Below are positions 37,106 to 48,916 of a stretch of 64,000 bases of DNA, piece by piece. Under the pieces are notes generated by a model. That model had not been told where the DNA came from, ran no database searches, and saw only the letters and a program-made list of their open reading frames with translations. The stretch lies in NCBI GenBank assembly GCA_017591395.1, contig WEDG01002495.1, positions 48,796 through 112,795 of the forward strand, given 5' to 3'. The stretch is from Schistocephalus solidus (Eukaryota > Platyhelminthes > Cestoda > Diphyllobothriidea > Diphyllobothriidae). Every line of letters starts with the position of its first letter. Positions within the stretch are counted from its first letter, which is position 1. A program made the position numbers and the translations under genes.

Positions 37106-37444
37106 ATGCCTTTGAAAGCGTGCCTCACCAACGTCTCTTTATACAAACTCAACCGTATTGGGATAAGGGGCAAGATTTTGAAGTGGATCGAAAATTTCTT
37201 GATTGGGCGATCTCAGATTGTCCGTCTTGGCGATCAACAATCGGCGGAGTTGGCGGTTGAGAGTGGGGTTCCTCAGGGCTCCGTCCTTGGCCCTATCTTC
37301 TTCCTTATATACATTGATGACTGCGCAACTGGCTTGGACTGTGACACCGCCATGTTTGCTGACGATATAAAGCTTTGGAAGGTCATCCACAACGCAGCTG
37401 ATGAAGAAAATCTACAGACGAACTTTAATCGACTCGAGGAATAG
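37106..37444 (+). pseudogene. CR1-like RT, catalytic block
   Basis: Contains VPQGSVLGPIFFLIYIDDC (motif B and flank) and MFADDIKLWKVI (motif C, both aspartates present). It ends at a TAG where copy 2 also stops. Confidence 0.85.
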
Positions 37445-37740
37445 TCGCACAACTGGCTCCTCCAATTCAATGCTACCAAGTGCAATATTCTGCGATTCGG
37501 TAGAACCAGCTCCGGGCACCAGAGAATTTACTATCTGGACGACATACCGCTACCAGAGGTAGAGGCTCAGAAAGATCTAGGAGTATGGATCACGCCCTCT
37601 TTGAAGCCATCGGTCCATTGATCAAAAAGTTGCAAAATCCGCCATGTCAAGCTTGTATTTAATTAAGCGAGCGTTTGCAAAGTTCGACAAAGAGTGCTTA
37701 AATAAGGTCTTCGGAATGTTCGTGCGACCAAAATTGGAAT

Positions 37741-38178
37741 TTGCCATATAAGCCTGGAGACCGTGGTCTGTCAAAGACCACATCACCCTTGAGAAGGTCC
37801 AAAGACGTGCAGCCAAAGCTTGTTCGAAGTCAAAGCTGCCTGCCTTACGAGACACGATTGCCTAATCTTGATCTGTTTCCTCTTGACTATAGACAGCTAC
37901 GCGGTGACCTAATACAAGCCTTTCGCATGCTGTGGGTTCAGGATTGTTGCCTTGCATCTGGCGACTTCTTTGAGCTGGCCACTACCACTACTTTGCGAGG
38001 ACATCCCATTAAACTACGTGTGACAGGTGCAAGACTCGACACAAGAAGGTTCTTCTTATCCAACAGAGTGCTTAAGGCCTGGAATGCTCTGCCTGCGGAC
38101 AAAATCATGTCCCCATCCGTTGACACTTTTAAGCGGAAGTTTGACCAGTACAGCCATAAGTACCACCACGACATCTGA
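37741..38178 (+). pseudogene. CR1-like RT, C-terminal region
   Basis: Reads YETRLPNLDLFPLDYRQL, RGHPIKLRVTGARLDTRRFF, NALPADKIMSPSVDTFKRKF. This is the C-terminal module shared by flatworm CR1-type elements. Confidence 0.85.
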
Positions 38179-38440
38179 ACCTAAAACATTTCCTGAAAAC
38201 CTATTCCCATCCACAATTTACGTGTAACTGAACGTACTACTCTCTATTTTGTGAGTAACATTATTTTATAATTGTTGTCCGATGCCCTGTAGTGTGATGG
38301 GGAGATAACCCTTTGTCCAACGGCCATTATATGTCAGCCGTTTTTTTATTTGCAGTGTCATTGACATCAATAGGGAGCTCAAAGGCTTCGCCTATATTTC
38401 CCTTAATAAAACTGAACTGAAACTGAACTAAACCTAACAT

Positions 38441-38600
38441 GAAACTAAACTGTCTCCTTAATCTTAACCCTAGCCTACCCTAAACCTAAACTTTCACCCT
38501 TAGCCTTATCCTGACTCTAACTGCAACTCGCACCTTAAACTCAAACATAAGCTTGGCCCTAAGCTTAACCCTAACCCTCACCTTAATCTTAACCTGATTT
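38441..38600. repeat. Degenerate telomere-like tract (CCCTAA-related)
   Basis: About 160 bp built of variants of cttaaccctaa (for example taatcttaaccctagcc and cttaaccctaaccct). The flatworm telomere repeat is TTAGGG. The tract is imperfect and directly follows the LINE 3' end. Confidence 0.6.
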
Positions 38601-38859
38601 TCCCAAAATTGGCGCAAAGCCGCATGTACTGTGGGCGGTTCCTATCCCGCATTCTCTGTAGGCATCCATACATGGCATCCTTACCCATGTGGCTAGCCAG
38701 CTTGATCCATAATTTCGTCCTTGTTATTCTAGCGTTGATTTGGTTTGACTTAGACCTAAATGGAGGATCCGGATCCGTGTTTGGTGCTCCTCCTCCATCC
38801 TCCCTCCTTCCTCTACTCTTTGCCACAAATACACACGTATTCTTCTTTTTTCTTCTTTT

Positions 38860-39660
38860 CCTCCTCCCTCCTCCCTCCTCCTCCTCCTCCTCCTCCTCCT
38901 CCTCCTCCTCCTCCTCGTCATTGTATTACTTCCTCCTTATCTGCTAATGAATCTGTTTATCTTTTTCCATAAGAGTCTTCTGTGGGACCACCCTCCTCCC
39001 TCATCATCATCATCCCCCCTCCTCCCTCCTCCCTCCTCCCTCCTCCCTCATCCTCCTCCCTCCTCCCTCCCTCCTCCTCATCCCTCCCTCCCTCCTCCTC
39101 CTCTCCTCCTCCCTCCTCCTTCCTCCTCCCTCCTCCTCATCATCATCATCCCTCCTCCTCATCCTCCCTCTCTCCTCCTCATCCTCCCTCCTCCTCCTCC
39201 CATCCCTCCCTCATATCCTCCTCATCCTCCTCCTCCTCCTCCCTCCCTCCTCCTCCCTCATCATCATCCCTCCCTCCTCCTCCCCTCCCTCATAATCCTC
39301 CTCATCCCTCTCCTCCTCCCCATCCTCCCTCCTCCTCCTCCATCATCATCCCTCCTCCCTCATCCTCCCCTCTCCTCATCCTCCTCCCCTCCTCCTTCTC
39401 ATCCTCCCTCTCTCCTCCTTCTCCTCCTCCCGCATCATCATCATCATCACATCCTCCTCATCATCCTCATCATCCTCACATCATCCTCCCATCCTCCTCC
39501 CTCCCTCCTCACTCCCTCATCCTCCCTCTTCCTCCTCATTCTCCTCATCATCATCATTATCCCTCCTCCTCATCACCCTCCCTCCTCCTTCTCCTCCTAC
39601 TCATCATCCTATCTCCTTCTCCTCCTCCTCCTTCTCCTCCTCCTCCCTCTCCTTATTTTC
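38860..39660. repeat. CCT/CAT-rich polypyrimidine tract
   Basis: About 800 bp of CCT with CAT and CCCT variants, almost free of G on the plus strand. It runs up to the acceptor of the exon at 39681. It is complementary in type to the (GGA)n tract at 35429. Confidence 0.95.
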
Positions 39661-39680
39661 ATCATTATCCTGCCTTGTAG

Positions 39681-39891
39681 ACCAAACAAAGAGGCTATTT
39701 ACTGCGAAAAAGAATTGCAACTGAGTTGAAGGAGTTGTTGTCCATGCCCACACAGCAGGTACTGTCAGTAGTTCCAAAGGAGGGTTGTACACCAGAGCTG
39801 AGGAGATTCCCAAAGGACATTGAAAGCAACATCAGGGCCTTTCTGGCCCTGCAGGGCAAAGTGGCGTTAACAGGTTTGGAGGATGACGAGG
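39681..39891 (+). CDS. FSIP1: FSIP1-like gene, visible exon 2
   Basis: Acceptor ccttgtag, donor gagg|gtaggt. The exon begins at a codon boundary, so it joins exon 1 in frame: RRERE then TKQRGYLLRKRIATELKEL. That junction recreates the conserved FSIP1 stretch in which RREKE is followed by a basic-hydrophobic helix ending in WEEL. Then SNIRAFLALQGKVALTG matches the position of the human FLSLT block. Length 211 nt, leaving one base (G) for the next exon. The 3' splice site uses the end of the 800-bp CCT tract as its polypyrimidine tract. Confidence 0.8.
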
Positions 39892-40004
39892 GTAGGTCTA
39901 TGAAGGCAACGAACGATCTATATGCAATCATCCTGAACACCACAGCGAAAAAAAAAATGCTGATCCGTCCAGCTAGTTTAATTCGTTTTTCCTGCACTCC
40001 TCAG
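39892..40004 (+). other. FSIP1 short intron (113 bp)
   Basis: gtaggt at the 5' end, cactcctcag at the 3' end. Confidence 0.7.
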
Positions 40005-40121
40005 GATTTGCGGATGAGATAAACACCCCTGACGCCGAACACGCTGACGAGGAGCCCCTGCATGCGTCTCATCTATTTGAAACGGAACTGCATGAAGAGT
40101 TGCTACAGAAAGAGCTTCCAG
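40005..40121 (+). CDS. FSIP1: FSIP1-like gene, visible exon 3
   Basis: 117 nt between cactcctcag and g|gtaaaa. With the base carried over it reads GFADEINTPDAEHADEEP, then FETELHEELLQKELP, and leaves one base (G). The composition is acidic with a short amphipathic helix. Phase compatibility with the exons on both sides is the main support; the sequence itself is poorly conserved. Confidence 0.7.
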
Positions 40122-41468
40122 GTAAAATCAAGCCCATTTACTAGTCGGTTGTGGCTTAGAAGCGAAATGCAAATTTAACTACGCCCTGTTAAGCACTTCG
40201 AGGTGTGTTTAGTTAACTCGATATACATAGGCTAAGGACGAAATTTACGCGTAAAGGCTTTCAAACCATCAAAGGATGCTGCTTAAGCACCAACTTTGAT
40301 TGGCTGGCTGCACTGTCGAGGGTCGGCCAATCGCATGCGGATAGTAGGGTGAACAGGGGGGAGGAGCGCGTTTTCATTTTGGAGTAAGAAACATTTTCAA
40401 GGTAAAAGTCTTCACTCATATCCTACGTGAGTACAGCGCATAACTGGGGAAATTACCTGCTGCAAAAGTGCGGGCGTTACCGGAAATTGGTTCCATTACA
40501 ACAACAAAAAAAACCGCCAGATTTAGGTGACCAAGTAGTCAGGTTGGTGCGTTAAAGGTGTCCATAGTTGAAAGAAGACGGATAAAGTAGGGTTGAGTTA
40601 CTAAGGTTCCTCCGCTAACTGAATAGCTGGATGACCAATGGCTCCACGGGATGCAGGCATGACGAGAAAAATGTGTAGTGGTAGAAACAAAAGCACCTAT
40701 AAGTCATTCGTTGTCTAACTTTTACAGCCAAACAGCTCAAGACAGTGATGAATGGAAAGTTTTAGGCACTGACGGAGGTTTCAGTATCTGCTCTCGTACA
40801 ACCCACTCATTCAAAACACTCAAAATAGAGGTTGACGTCCAAGCAATTTCCTCACCCTGTCGATTCGGGGATCGAAACTCTCCCCTCGAAAACACTTAGC
40901 AGTAATTTACTCCAACGACTAGCGTGTTGTGGATACCTTTTACTTCACGGAGCTTCGTTAACGCTCATATCATAGACGTTCTAGCAAATCACGCCAGAGG
41001 ACAATGCTGCTGGTGGTGATGCTAAAAATTGTGGTGGTGGTGCTGGTAATGGTGCTTCACCATTGGTTTCTCCAACAGGCATGCTGTGGGCTTATCATGT
41101 ACAAAGAACTTTCCACTTTGGTCGGGCTCAAATGCACAATGTGAGGCGGTTTGATTTCGTGTCCGGTCCCTCTGCGGTGGTTAAAAGTAATCGAAGGCCA
41201 TCACTGAAGCTGTTACAGTCACTAGCCTAACTTCAACCCCATCACGTTGCTTTGCTGGTGTGGTTTCGGCCGTTTAAGAGGAAACTCTGTTCAGGATCTC
41301 AGAACCTTCGTATGAGAGGCTGGTTTTTGTTTGGAGACGGAAGATTCGTTTTTCTGCCGGGAACTTTTAGGATCTGGTAGTTGGGTCTTCATCTAGAGAG
41401 TGTTGAATATGTTGCCCGCAGAATACGCCTCTGCCAGTTCATAGGTCATATTGATGCTCGCTTTTTAG
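40122..41468 (+). other. FSIP1 intron (1347 bp)
   Basis: gtaaaa to ctttttag. Contains an imperfect GGT-rich patch near 41025-41055. An exon-like stretch at 40728 was considered and rejected because of phase. Confidence 0.65.
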
Positions 41469-41632
41469 GCAAAAGAACGGAAAATGACCACTGCCGTCGC
41501 CACAGCCGAGACGCGAATACCTCCTCTGAAGAGGATTCGTTGGATGAGTTGGAGGATCATGTCTATTCCTGGCTAGTGAAGTCCGGCAAAGCAGTGAAGG
41601 GGAAGGCAAATTTTATCAAGAGAAACATTGAG
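41469..41632 (+). CDS. FSIP1: FSIP1-like gene, visible exon 4
   Basis: 164 nt from ctttttag to gag|gtgagt. The G carried over gives Gly, then KRTENDHCRRHSRD, NTSSEEDSLDELED, SWLVKSGKAVKGKANFIKRN and IE. FIKRNIE preceded by a basic LVKSGK block is the second conserved FSIP1 signature. It ends at a codon boundary. Confidence 0.8.
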
Positions 41633-42754
41633 GTGAGTTCCAAGCTGCAGTCCCTGGCTATCATTACTCCTTCCTCAAGTCGGCCGCCGGCGTGTCCGAG
41701 GTCTTACTGATAGGTTACCCCTCCTCTGTGCACACCGTCAAAACGTGTTATAAAATCAATTTCGCAAGCACCAATATGACATGACTGCCCAACTAAAGAA
41801 TGGTTGTGTGTAGAATTTGTGAATAATACTGTTGATCAACAGTTCAATGGTCACCAATCCTTCTATCACACACTCAGCAGATTTTAGGGTGCTTTTTCAC
41901 AGGTGGATCTAAAAGGGGATTTTTGATTTTGCATGTATTTTGGCTTTGAGTCTGTTAAACTCGCTTAATGAGCCTTCTTTGCATCTTTACTCGATCAAAA
42001 TATATGTGCGGAAATGTCAAATAACTATGTATACTTAAACGGAGCTATGCTCTCACATTGATTTGAGTTTGAAAAGGGTCTTGTCTAAAAGCTATCAAAG
42101 TAGAGTGTCGTGCAAACTCAGTCTAACGCGAAAGCCTACCAACACTAACATTCGTGCTCTTAATATGATTTCAACAAATAAAATTTACTACACTGACTAA
42201 AGATGCTACGGCCATTTCAACACAGCACCTTCAAAAGTCGTGAGCACGGAAAACGTTTGCATTGTGCACAAATCGATCATTTTTGTGGATAAAGAGGCTT
42301 GTAAAAAATAAGAAACCGCAATTGACATAAAAAGCACAGAACATTCGTGTGAAAATTGTTAGAAGGCCTGTAAGGCAAGAGCGTGCAAACCCTGAAAACT
42401 TGAGGCTCCCTCAGGAGATATGAATTTGTGTTCTCCGCAGAGGCTCAGCTCAACGGCTCCTTCTCAGTGCGATCTTTGTGACACTCTCACGCACATGCGT
42501 TCCGAGCCCCGCTGTCCCCTGTTTTTTAATACCTGGTATAGTATGCATAGACCAGATTGTGTGTGGCACGCGTAGAGACCTGTTTAAATATTTTGGCCAC
42601 TGCATCCAAGCCCATCTCCAGACGTTTTCTTCTCATTGGATTTTGGTGGGTGAGGGAGGAGAGAGTGCGACAGATGCAGCGCAAGTCATCTAAAGCCGTG
42701 AACACTGCATGGAGAGCACACCATGGACACCTTCACCTGTGACAATTGAATTAC

Positions 42755-42776
42755 CATCATCATCATCATCATCATC
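42755..42776. repeat. (CAT)n microsatellite
   Basis: Seven CAT units. Confidence 0.9.
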
Positions 42777-45482
42777 GCTGGCTCACTTTCATACACTGAA
42801 ATCAAACTAATTTGAAGAATTATTTTAATATATGCACGTCTTAGGACTCGCCAGAGTTTAGCATCCTCAGCAGACATACGTTTATCGCGATCAAATCCAA
42901 ATCAGATCATCGTTAGGTTATAAAATGAACAGTTTGAATCACGGACCTAACTCCTATCCAAGGCTTCTTCTTCGGTTTATCCATTCCGACTGATCATCCT
43001 CCGACTCGTACTCGCTGCCGCCCGGTCAAATATGACAGCTTATATCTAACTCCGGAATGTCATCTGTTATCAGTTTACGCAGGAGTCATTTGTGTGAGGT
43101 GGTACCGATGGTCCTATGGACATCGATGTATACCACGTCTTACCCCTTCCATCTCCCTTATCCAGGTCTGGAAACTGTTTACACCTCCCACAATTACTAC
43201 CACGCCTGGTGGTGTGGTGATACGTCTAGAAGTAAGCTTCACACAGCCTCATTTAATAAGGACCAATGTGCGTGATTTCCCCAGCCCTCAATAGCTAGAA
43301 TAGGTGAGAGAGAGACAGTATTTTTAGTGCCATTATGCTGTATCGACCGAGTGTCTATGATTAGCTTCCACGGGTCAGTAACATCTACGGGCCGTGGCTC
43401 TTGCTGTCTGAACGATATACTGAAAGTCTTTATCTCTACTGCCAGTGCCAGTACACCATCGTATTTAGAGTGCAACCTAAAGGTTATATTAACACGTGTT
43501 TGCCGTGTATAATGGACTACAACATTCTGCAGTTACCTAATAAATATCCTTCTTGGCCTTCCGAGAAGATTTTCCTCTTGACTTCACAGTGCGATAATTT
43601 GCCCCTGCGCACATGTGTCCACGGTATAAAGTACCTCTGCGCACTCCTCAAAATTTAGGAGATAGTTCATGAAATTTTGTATGTCGGGCTACTGCCTTTG
43701 ATAATTGCAATGCACGTTTAAAAATGTTATCAAGATGATAAAATACCTATATTGACAAAGGGGGTGAACTGCGCATCCAATGTAAGCATGCATATTAAAT
43801 GCTACTAAAATAAAGGAAGTAACATGTTAGTGTTCCATTATAATAGCATGGCCTAGGGGTGCATGATAATGTTTCTCTGATAGAGGTACTCTTTTAATGT
43901 GCATTATGCTTTTGATCTGGGATTTTGAAAGTGTTAGGAGGCACCCACGGCTTCAGAATAAATCAGACATAAGCAAGCTCTTCAAAAGGTCAGAAATTCT
44001 CTAATTTTTTCAAGTAAACCATTCTTCGTGCTCTGTCAACTCATACTTTTTCTCCGTGCCGTGTCACTCAACACTGTGGACGATGCTGTATTTTATGATG
44101 GTGCGTATTTGTGCCTTTTTGCCAAACCTGAGATTTCATGCGTCGGCTGTTTGTGAAGACGAAGTGCGCCTCGAGTCTCTTAAAATAATAAGATGAAGGA
44201 CTTCCTTCTGTGTTCTACGCGGTTTAGAGGTCAACATATGAGTTGGAGCTACGAGATGACCGTTGAAAACGGGTGGAGTAATGACTGCACCGCCCAACAA
44301 TATTCTTGCATCTGGTATCAGGTCAGTAGTTAAGTGCGACTTGATCAGCTTTGGAAGGCTGTTCCAATGAATGCACATTACTCGTGAGCGAACCACCCAC
44401 TTTCACACTTCGTCGCGTAACGTAAGCTCACCTTCTGCGGTTGCAGTAGACGTAGACCCTTCATATGAAGGCATCTCATCTCCAGACATGTGTGAATCTG
44501 ACGATGACGTGAATGCGTTATCATAAAATGATGGGGTCTCTATATCAGATGACGAGCTTTCCGAGGACGAAGACAAAGACGAGGAGACCGATGGATGCCT
44601 TTCTCTGACATTTTAGTTAATGCTTTTTAAAATATCACTGAACTGGCGCTGTACATGACGTCTATATGTCCCATTTGAATCCCCTCTAAACATACTAAAA
44701 AAGTGATGAGAACAGTTATAATTATGGGAAAGACAAGAAACACAGCGTTAGTCAACGATAACGTCTGCACGACAGCGTGTCACAGCAGGGAGTGACGCCC
44801 ACGGCTACGCGAGCACAGGCCATCGCTTGTCCCATCGATAAACTGATAAAAGCGCGAGCTGTCTTTTGCGCCCTTAGCAACTGCCGCGCAACCCAACAGG
44901 CAAGCAATCAAAACACGAGGTCGAATCGCGCCGCGGTGCTATAAGGGTTGCATTCGAAGGCTGAGAGTGCGGGTCGGTTGAAATACGCAAACTAATTCCC
45001 TGGTGTGTACAGTAAAGGGCCCATTGCGGTACGGCATTGTTCATGATGCCACTGAAAAAAGTACAAGATGAAGCACAGTCATATTCGGGAAGGCTGTCAT
45101 ATAGAACAGACGTGATCAAGTGCTTTGCGACGAATATGAATTTGTGACGGTTTATGCAAATAAACGTGCATAATGAAGAAGATGCAACGATAGCAACTGT
45201 ACTGCGGGGAACGCCGAATGAGCCACTCAGGTATCGATCGATTTCACGACCGAAGGAAGCCTGGCGTTACTCTCAACCATATGAACAAACCAATCACCTC
45301 TCCCATTTGAAATATGCACGTATGCACTATCTATTGGTACATTGACATCCGCATTACTCATTCGATGCGTCTCATTGTCATAAGAAGTGACAGTAAAATA
45401 CACCCTTTTTAGCCCTGAAGTCGACGAGCTATCTAGGAGTTATAGTTGAACACTAAAGCGCCCTGGAAAAAAGTCAAAACAT

Positions 45483-45554
45483 TGGAGATGCCGGGGATCG
45501 AACCCGGGGCCTCTCGCATGCAAAGCGAGCGCTCTACCACTGAGCTACATCCCC
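45483..45554 (-). tRNA. tRNA-Ala (anticodon TGC)
   Basis: 72 nt and a perfect cloverleaf: acceptor GGGGATG/CATCTCC, D-stem GCTC/GAGC, anticodon stem CTCGC/GCGAG with loop TTTGCAT, T-stem CCGGG/CCCGG with TTCGATC, discriminator A. The G3:U70 pair that AlaRS requires is present. A TTTT terminator on the minus strand lies at 45476-45479, four bases after the gene. CCA is not encoded. It lies antisense in the FSIP1 intron. Confidence 0.97.
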
Positions 45555-46763
45555 GACTTCTACAGTAGCTTAGGCAACTTACTTAAACACCAATGCAGAA
45601 GTGTGTGGCTCCTTAAATTATGCGGTTTACCACCGAAACAGATAGATTGCAGCTCAAATATTTGCATATAATTTAAATTGGAACCTAAAAGGTTGTCCAA
45701 AAGCCTTAGAAATTATAATATTTGTTAGAAAACACAAGGAAAACGCTGGGGATATACTGCTAAGCCGATAACCTCACAGCTGTCACGCAACAGCCCAAAA
45801 TGGACGAAATGCGCCTCAGGACTTTAGGTTCATACCTGCTTTACCGGTTGATCACATAGCTATTAGAAAAGGACTTCTCATTGAATTTATTTTAAAGCAT
45901 ACACTTTAAGAAACGTAATAACAGACCTTCTTTTACAGCCTGTCAGTGTCATGTATCGTTAAACTGTTTCCTACCCTACCCGAAAACATATCGAGTGCGT
46001 CCACTGACGGTAATGGCATTCTCAATTAAAAGCAAAGTAAAACTAAAATATAAGAAAAACCACCACCCGCTCTGAAATTTCTGATTACCTGGTGGCTACT
46101 TACTTTTGTTGGGTAGGCGTCTGCATTTGCTTATCGCTGCGCTCACGGCATACAGTGCGGTCCGGGGGTTGATTTCAGGGTGCGTGGTGGTTTAATTTCA
46201 GTTTAATCAAAAAATGTATTTGTGATCGAGCACACTCTACATAAGGCTGTAAAAAGCGTAAGATAACATTGGTCTCAGAGCTCAATGCTAGGGTCGCCCT
46301 CTCAAACCGCCAGTCAGCAAAACTAGCATCACAAAGAAGACCATCAACCGTTGACGGCAAACTTTGACATTTTCAGCCGCTCGGAGTAATCGACGTGTTT
46401 GTTCATGGTTATCGATGGACTGTTTTCCACTAATCAGAGAGCGACATCAATTGTCGACACCCGCAAGTCACCAGAGTCAGTCTCGTTGATGCGCCTACGT
46501 ACGAAAGGGAGAGCTGACCTCGAAGGAGGTGACGACTACGTGCGTGAGCGTGGGGCCACATCAACTTCCTTGTTATCAGTTACTGGATATATTCTTATTT
46601 CCTGTCTATCTCAATCAATCCTTGTTTAAAGCCTCCATCCCCTTGGGTATATTCATGCTCAACGCAATGCCATCAGAGGAAACTCTGTTCAAGCAGTTTT
46701 GAGGAATTTTTATTGTGGGTCTTTCTTACAGTGTTAGTCACCCTGGATTCCCAACATTTGTAA

Positions 46764-46851
46764 ATATGGGTCTGACCGGTGTAACCGATGGCATGGGTTC
46801 CGCAGCAATATGGATCTGACAGGTGTAACCGATGGCATGGGTTCCGCAGCA
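46764..46851. repeat. 44-bp tandem duplication
   Basis: Two copies of a 44-bp unit, atatgggtctgaccggtgta onwards at 46764 and atatggatctgacaggtgta onwards at 46808, differ at two positions. Confidence 0.85.
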
Positions 46852-47169
46852 ATCTACTCATGACCTGCTCGGCGTCGTCGTCGTTGTCGTCGGTTAATGG
46901 TCAGCGAAAATGTTGACTAGGCTGCTCTCTTTCATGGTTTTTGCTGACCTTTTTTTGAAATCGTGACAGACTTTAACTCAAAAAGCAGGATATTATTTTT
47001 TGGTTATTTTTCATACTAAGGTTTAGCGGATCATGTTTTCAGATGATGCCGAAATGTTTTTCTCCCAAGCCTGTACGACAGTTATCCTACACATACAAGA
47101 GACGTCTTTGGTGACCATACGGCAGTATTTCGAGGGTATAAGGGACGTTATGATCACTAAAACAGGTAG

Positions 47170-47320
47170 TCATGCTCTGAATTCCCGGGGATTAGGCCTA
47201 TGTTTGAGCTATCTTAGGGTGAGGATTGAAGTCAGGGCTCATGCCCAGTTTAGGGTTAGGGCTAAGGTTGAAGCCTGTTCAATGGTTAATGTTGAGTTTA
47301 GGGTTGGAATACGGGAATTT
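47170..47320. repeat. Degenerate telomere-like tract (TTAGGG-related)
   Basis: Variants such as tcttagggtgagg and tttagggttagggctaagg, opposite in strand to the tract at 38441-38600. Confidence 0.5.
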
Positions 47321-48131
47321 AAAGCAAAGCTATCCGTTTTAATGGGGCCCTTATTCCTGTGTCTTACTCATAATTAAAACCTAAATGCAAAATATAAAAA
47401 TCCAGAATTTAATTAGCCACTTTTTGTAATAGGCAAAACCATTCTCTTCGCAAGTACGTGTCGTTTTAATGGAGTTTTAAAATGTCCCGATATTTTTTCA
47501 ACACGAAATTCGGTTTGCTGTCTGAACAGGAAAAGTGCCTATCGAAAACCTTTATGTCGGATCCAAGGACACTACCTCCCCTACCACTAACCGCCAATCA
47601 TTAAATAAGTTAGAAGATTCCTGAGTCTCCTCTTCAAAGTATGGACCTTTCCTCCGTCTGAAACAAAAGCTTCTCCCTACATCGTACCGTCTAAAACTGA
47701 TGACGGCTCGAGATCAAATTTTATTTAATTAGATTTTATATGTCTACTAAAAAGAATTGCGTAGTATAGTTAAACAACACAATTACGGCGACCTTCAGAA
47801 GCCTCCGAGTCCCCAGCATGCCGCCGAACGCACATTCCTTGTCACCGCGAGGTGAGCTTGAAATAAACACTTGAACATCATGTGTCCATGGGACGTTTTC
47901 CGGTGGGTAAGAACAATTCTGTGGTTGAAGGAGTTGGCCTTAGAGTTGGCAGGACCTTTGTGTCTACTCTTCCGAGCCTCCCTCGCTGCAGGCAGATTGC
48001 CACCCAATTGGAAGACTGCGTGGATTTTCCCGATACATGAAAGTGGCAGTCGGGCTTCCACAAATAACTAACGGCCGGTAATTCTCACCTCAATAGGATG
48101 CAAGATTATGGAGTGAATAATCAAACGTGAA

Positions 48132-48631
48132 TTGATGCAGTTTCTGGAGCGGCATCATCTTCTCTCTGACGCGCAGCACGGATTCTGCAGAGGAAGGTCC
48201 TGTTTAACCAAGTTGCTCTACTGTCTGGAACGATGGACCCGAGCGGTCGATGAAGGAAATGTGGTGCAGGCAGTCTACATAGACTTAAGAAGGCCTTTGA
48301 TAGCGTGCCTCACCAGCGTCTACTATAAAAACTCGACCGTATTGGGATAAGGGGCAAGCTTTTGAAGTGGATTGAAAACTTCTTGATTGGGCAATCTCAG
48401 ATTGTCCGTCTTGGCGATCAACAATCGGCGGAAGTGGCGGTTGAGAGTGGGGTTCCTCAGAACTCCGTCCTTGGCCCTATCCTCTTCCTTATATACATTG
48501 ATGACTGCGCAACTGGCTTGGACTGTGACACCACCATGTTTTCTGACGATATAAAGCTTTGGAAGACCATCCAAAACAAAGCTGATGAAGAAAATCTCCA
48601 GGCGAACTTGCATCGGCTCGAGGAATGGTAG
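48132..48631 (+). pseudogene. CR1-like copy 2, RT core (two frames)
   Basis: 48132-48350 reads DAQHGFCRGRSCLTKLLYCL, then shifts frame. 48362-48631 reads SGVPQNSVLGPILFLIYIDD and MFSDDIKLWKTI. Confidence 0.85.
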
Positions 48632-48916
48632 CACAACTGGCTCCTCCCATTCAATGCTACCAAGTGCAATATTCTGCGAATCGGCAGAACCAGCTCCGGG
48701 CACCAGAGAATTTACTATCTGAACCACACACCGCTACCGGAGGTAGAGGTTCAGAAAGATCTAGGAGTATGGATCACGCCCTCACTGAAGCCATCGGTCC
48801 ATTGATCAAAAGTTGCAAAATCCGCCATGTCAAGCTTGTATTTACTTAAGCGAGCGTTTGCAAAGTTCGACAAAGAGTGCTTTGATCAGGTCATCGGAAT
48901 GTTCGTGTGACCAAAA

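Larger units (their letters stand above)
36427..38440 (+). mobile_element. CR1-like LINE copy 1
   Basis: Plus-strand RT-bearing element, 5' truncated near 36427. Blocks in order: FYNYIRQ-like N-terminal piece (36450), SPGPDVIQAKLLKEL (36690), NNYRPVSLTSMCCKIME (36880), then an in-frame TAA near 37018. It continues with NVVHAVYVDLKNAFES (37075), SGVPQGSVLGPIFFLIYIDDC (37262), MFADDIKLW (37351) and the C-terminal region. The 3' end is at cttaataaaactgaactgaaac. It has at least two stops and frameshifts, so it is inactive, although motif C is intact. Close to copy 2 at 47915. Confidence 0.9.
32697..39680 (+). other. FSIP1 intron of 6984 bp
   Basis: Runs from gtgagt at 32697 to ccttgtag at 39680. 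It hosts a CCAAT-bearing patch, a dispersed repeat, a possible tRNA-derived repeat, a (GGA)n tract, LTR relics, a CR1-like LINE, a telomere-like tract and a long CCT tract. Confidence 0.75.

Noticed and set aside
38947..39729. 260-codon Pro/Ser/Leu-rich frame
   Set aside because: A translation of the CCT tract; only the last part past 39680 is a real exon, in its own frame.
40728..40840. Exon-like stretch after ttttacag in the FSIP1 intron
   Set aside because: Its open frame needs a different phase from the one supplied by exon 3, whereas exon 3 joins 41469 directly in phase and in family order.
44457..44605. Acidic exon-like stretch after gcggttgcag
   Set aside because: It contains a TAA, its phase does not fit FSIP1 exon 4, and exon 4 joins 53291 with family-consistent sequence.
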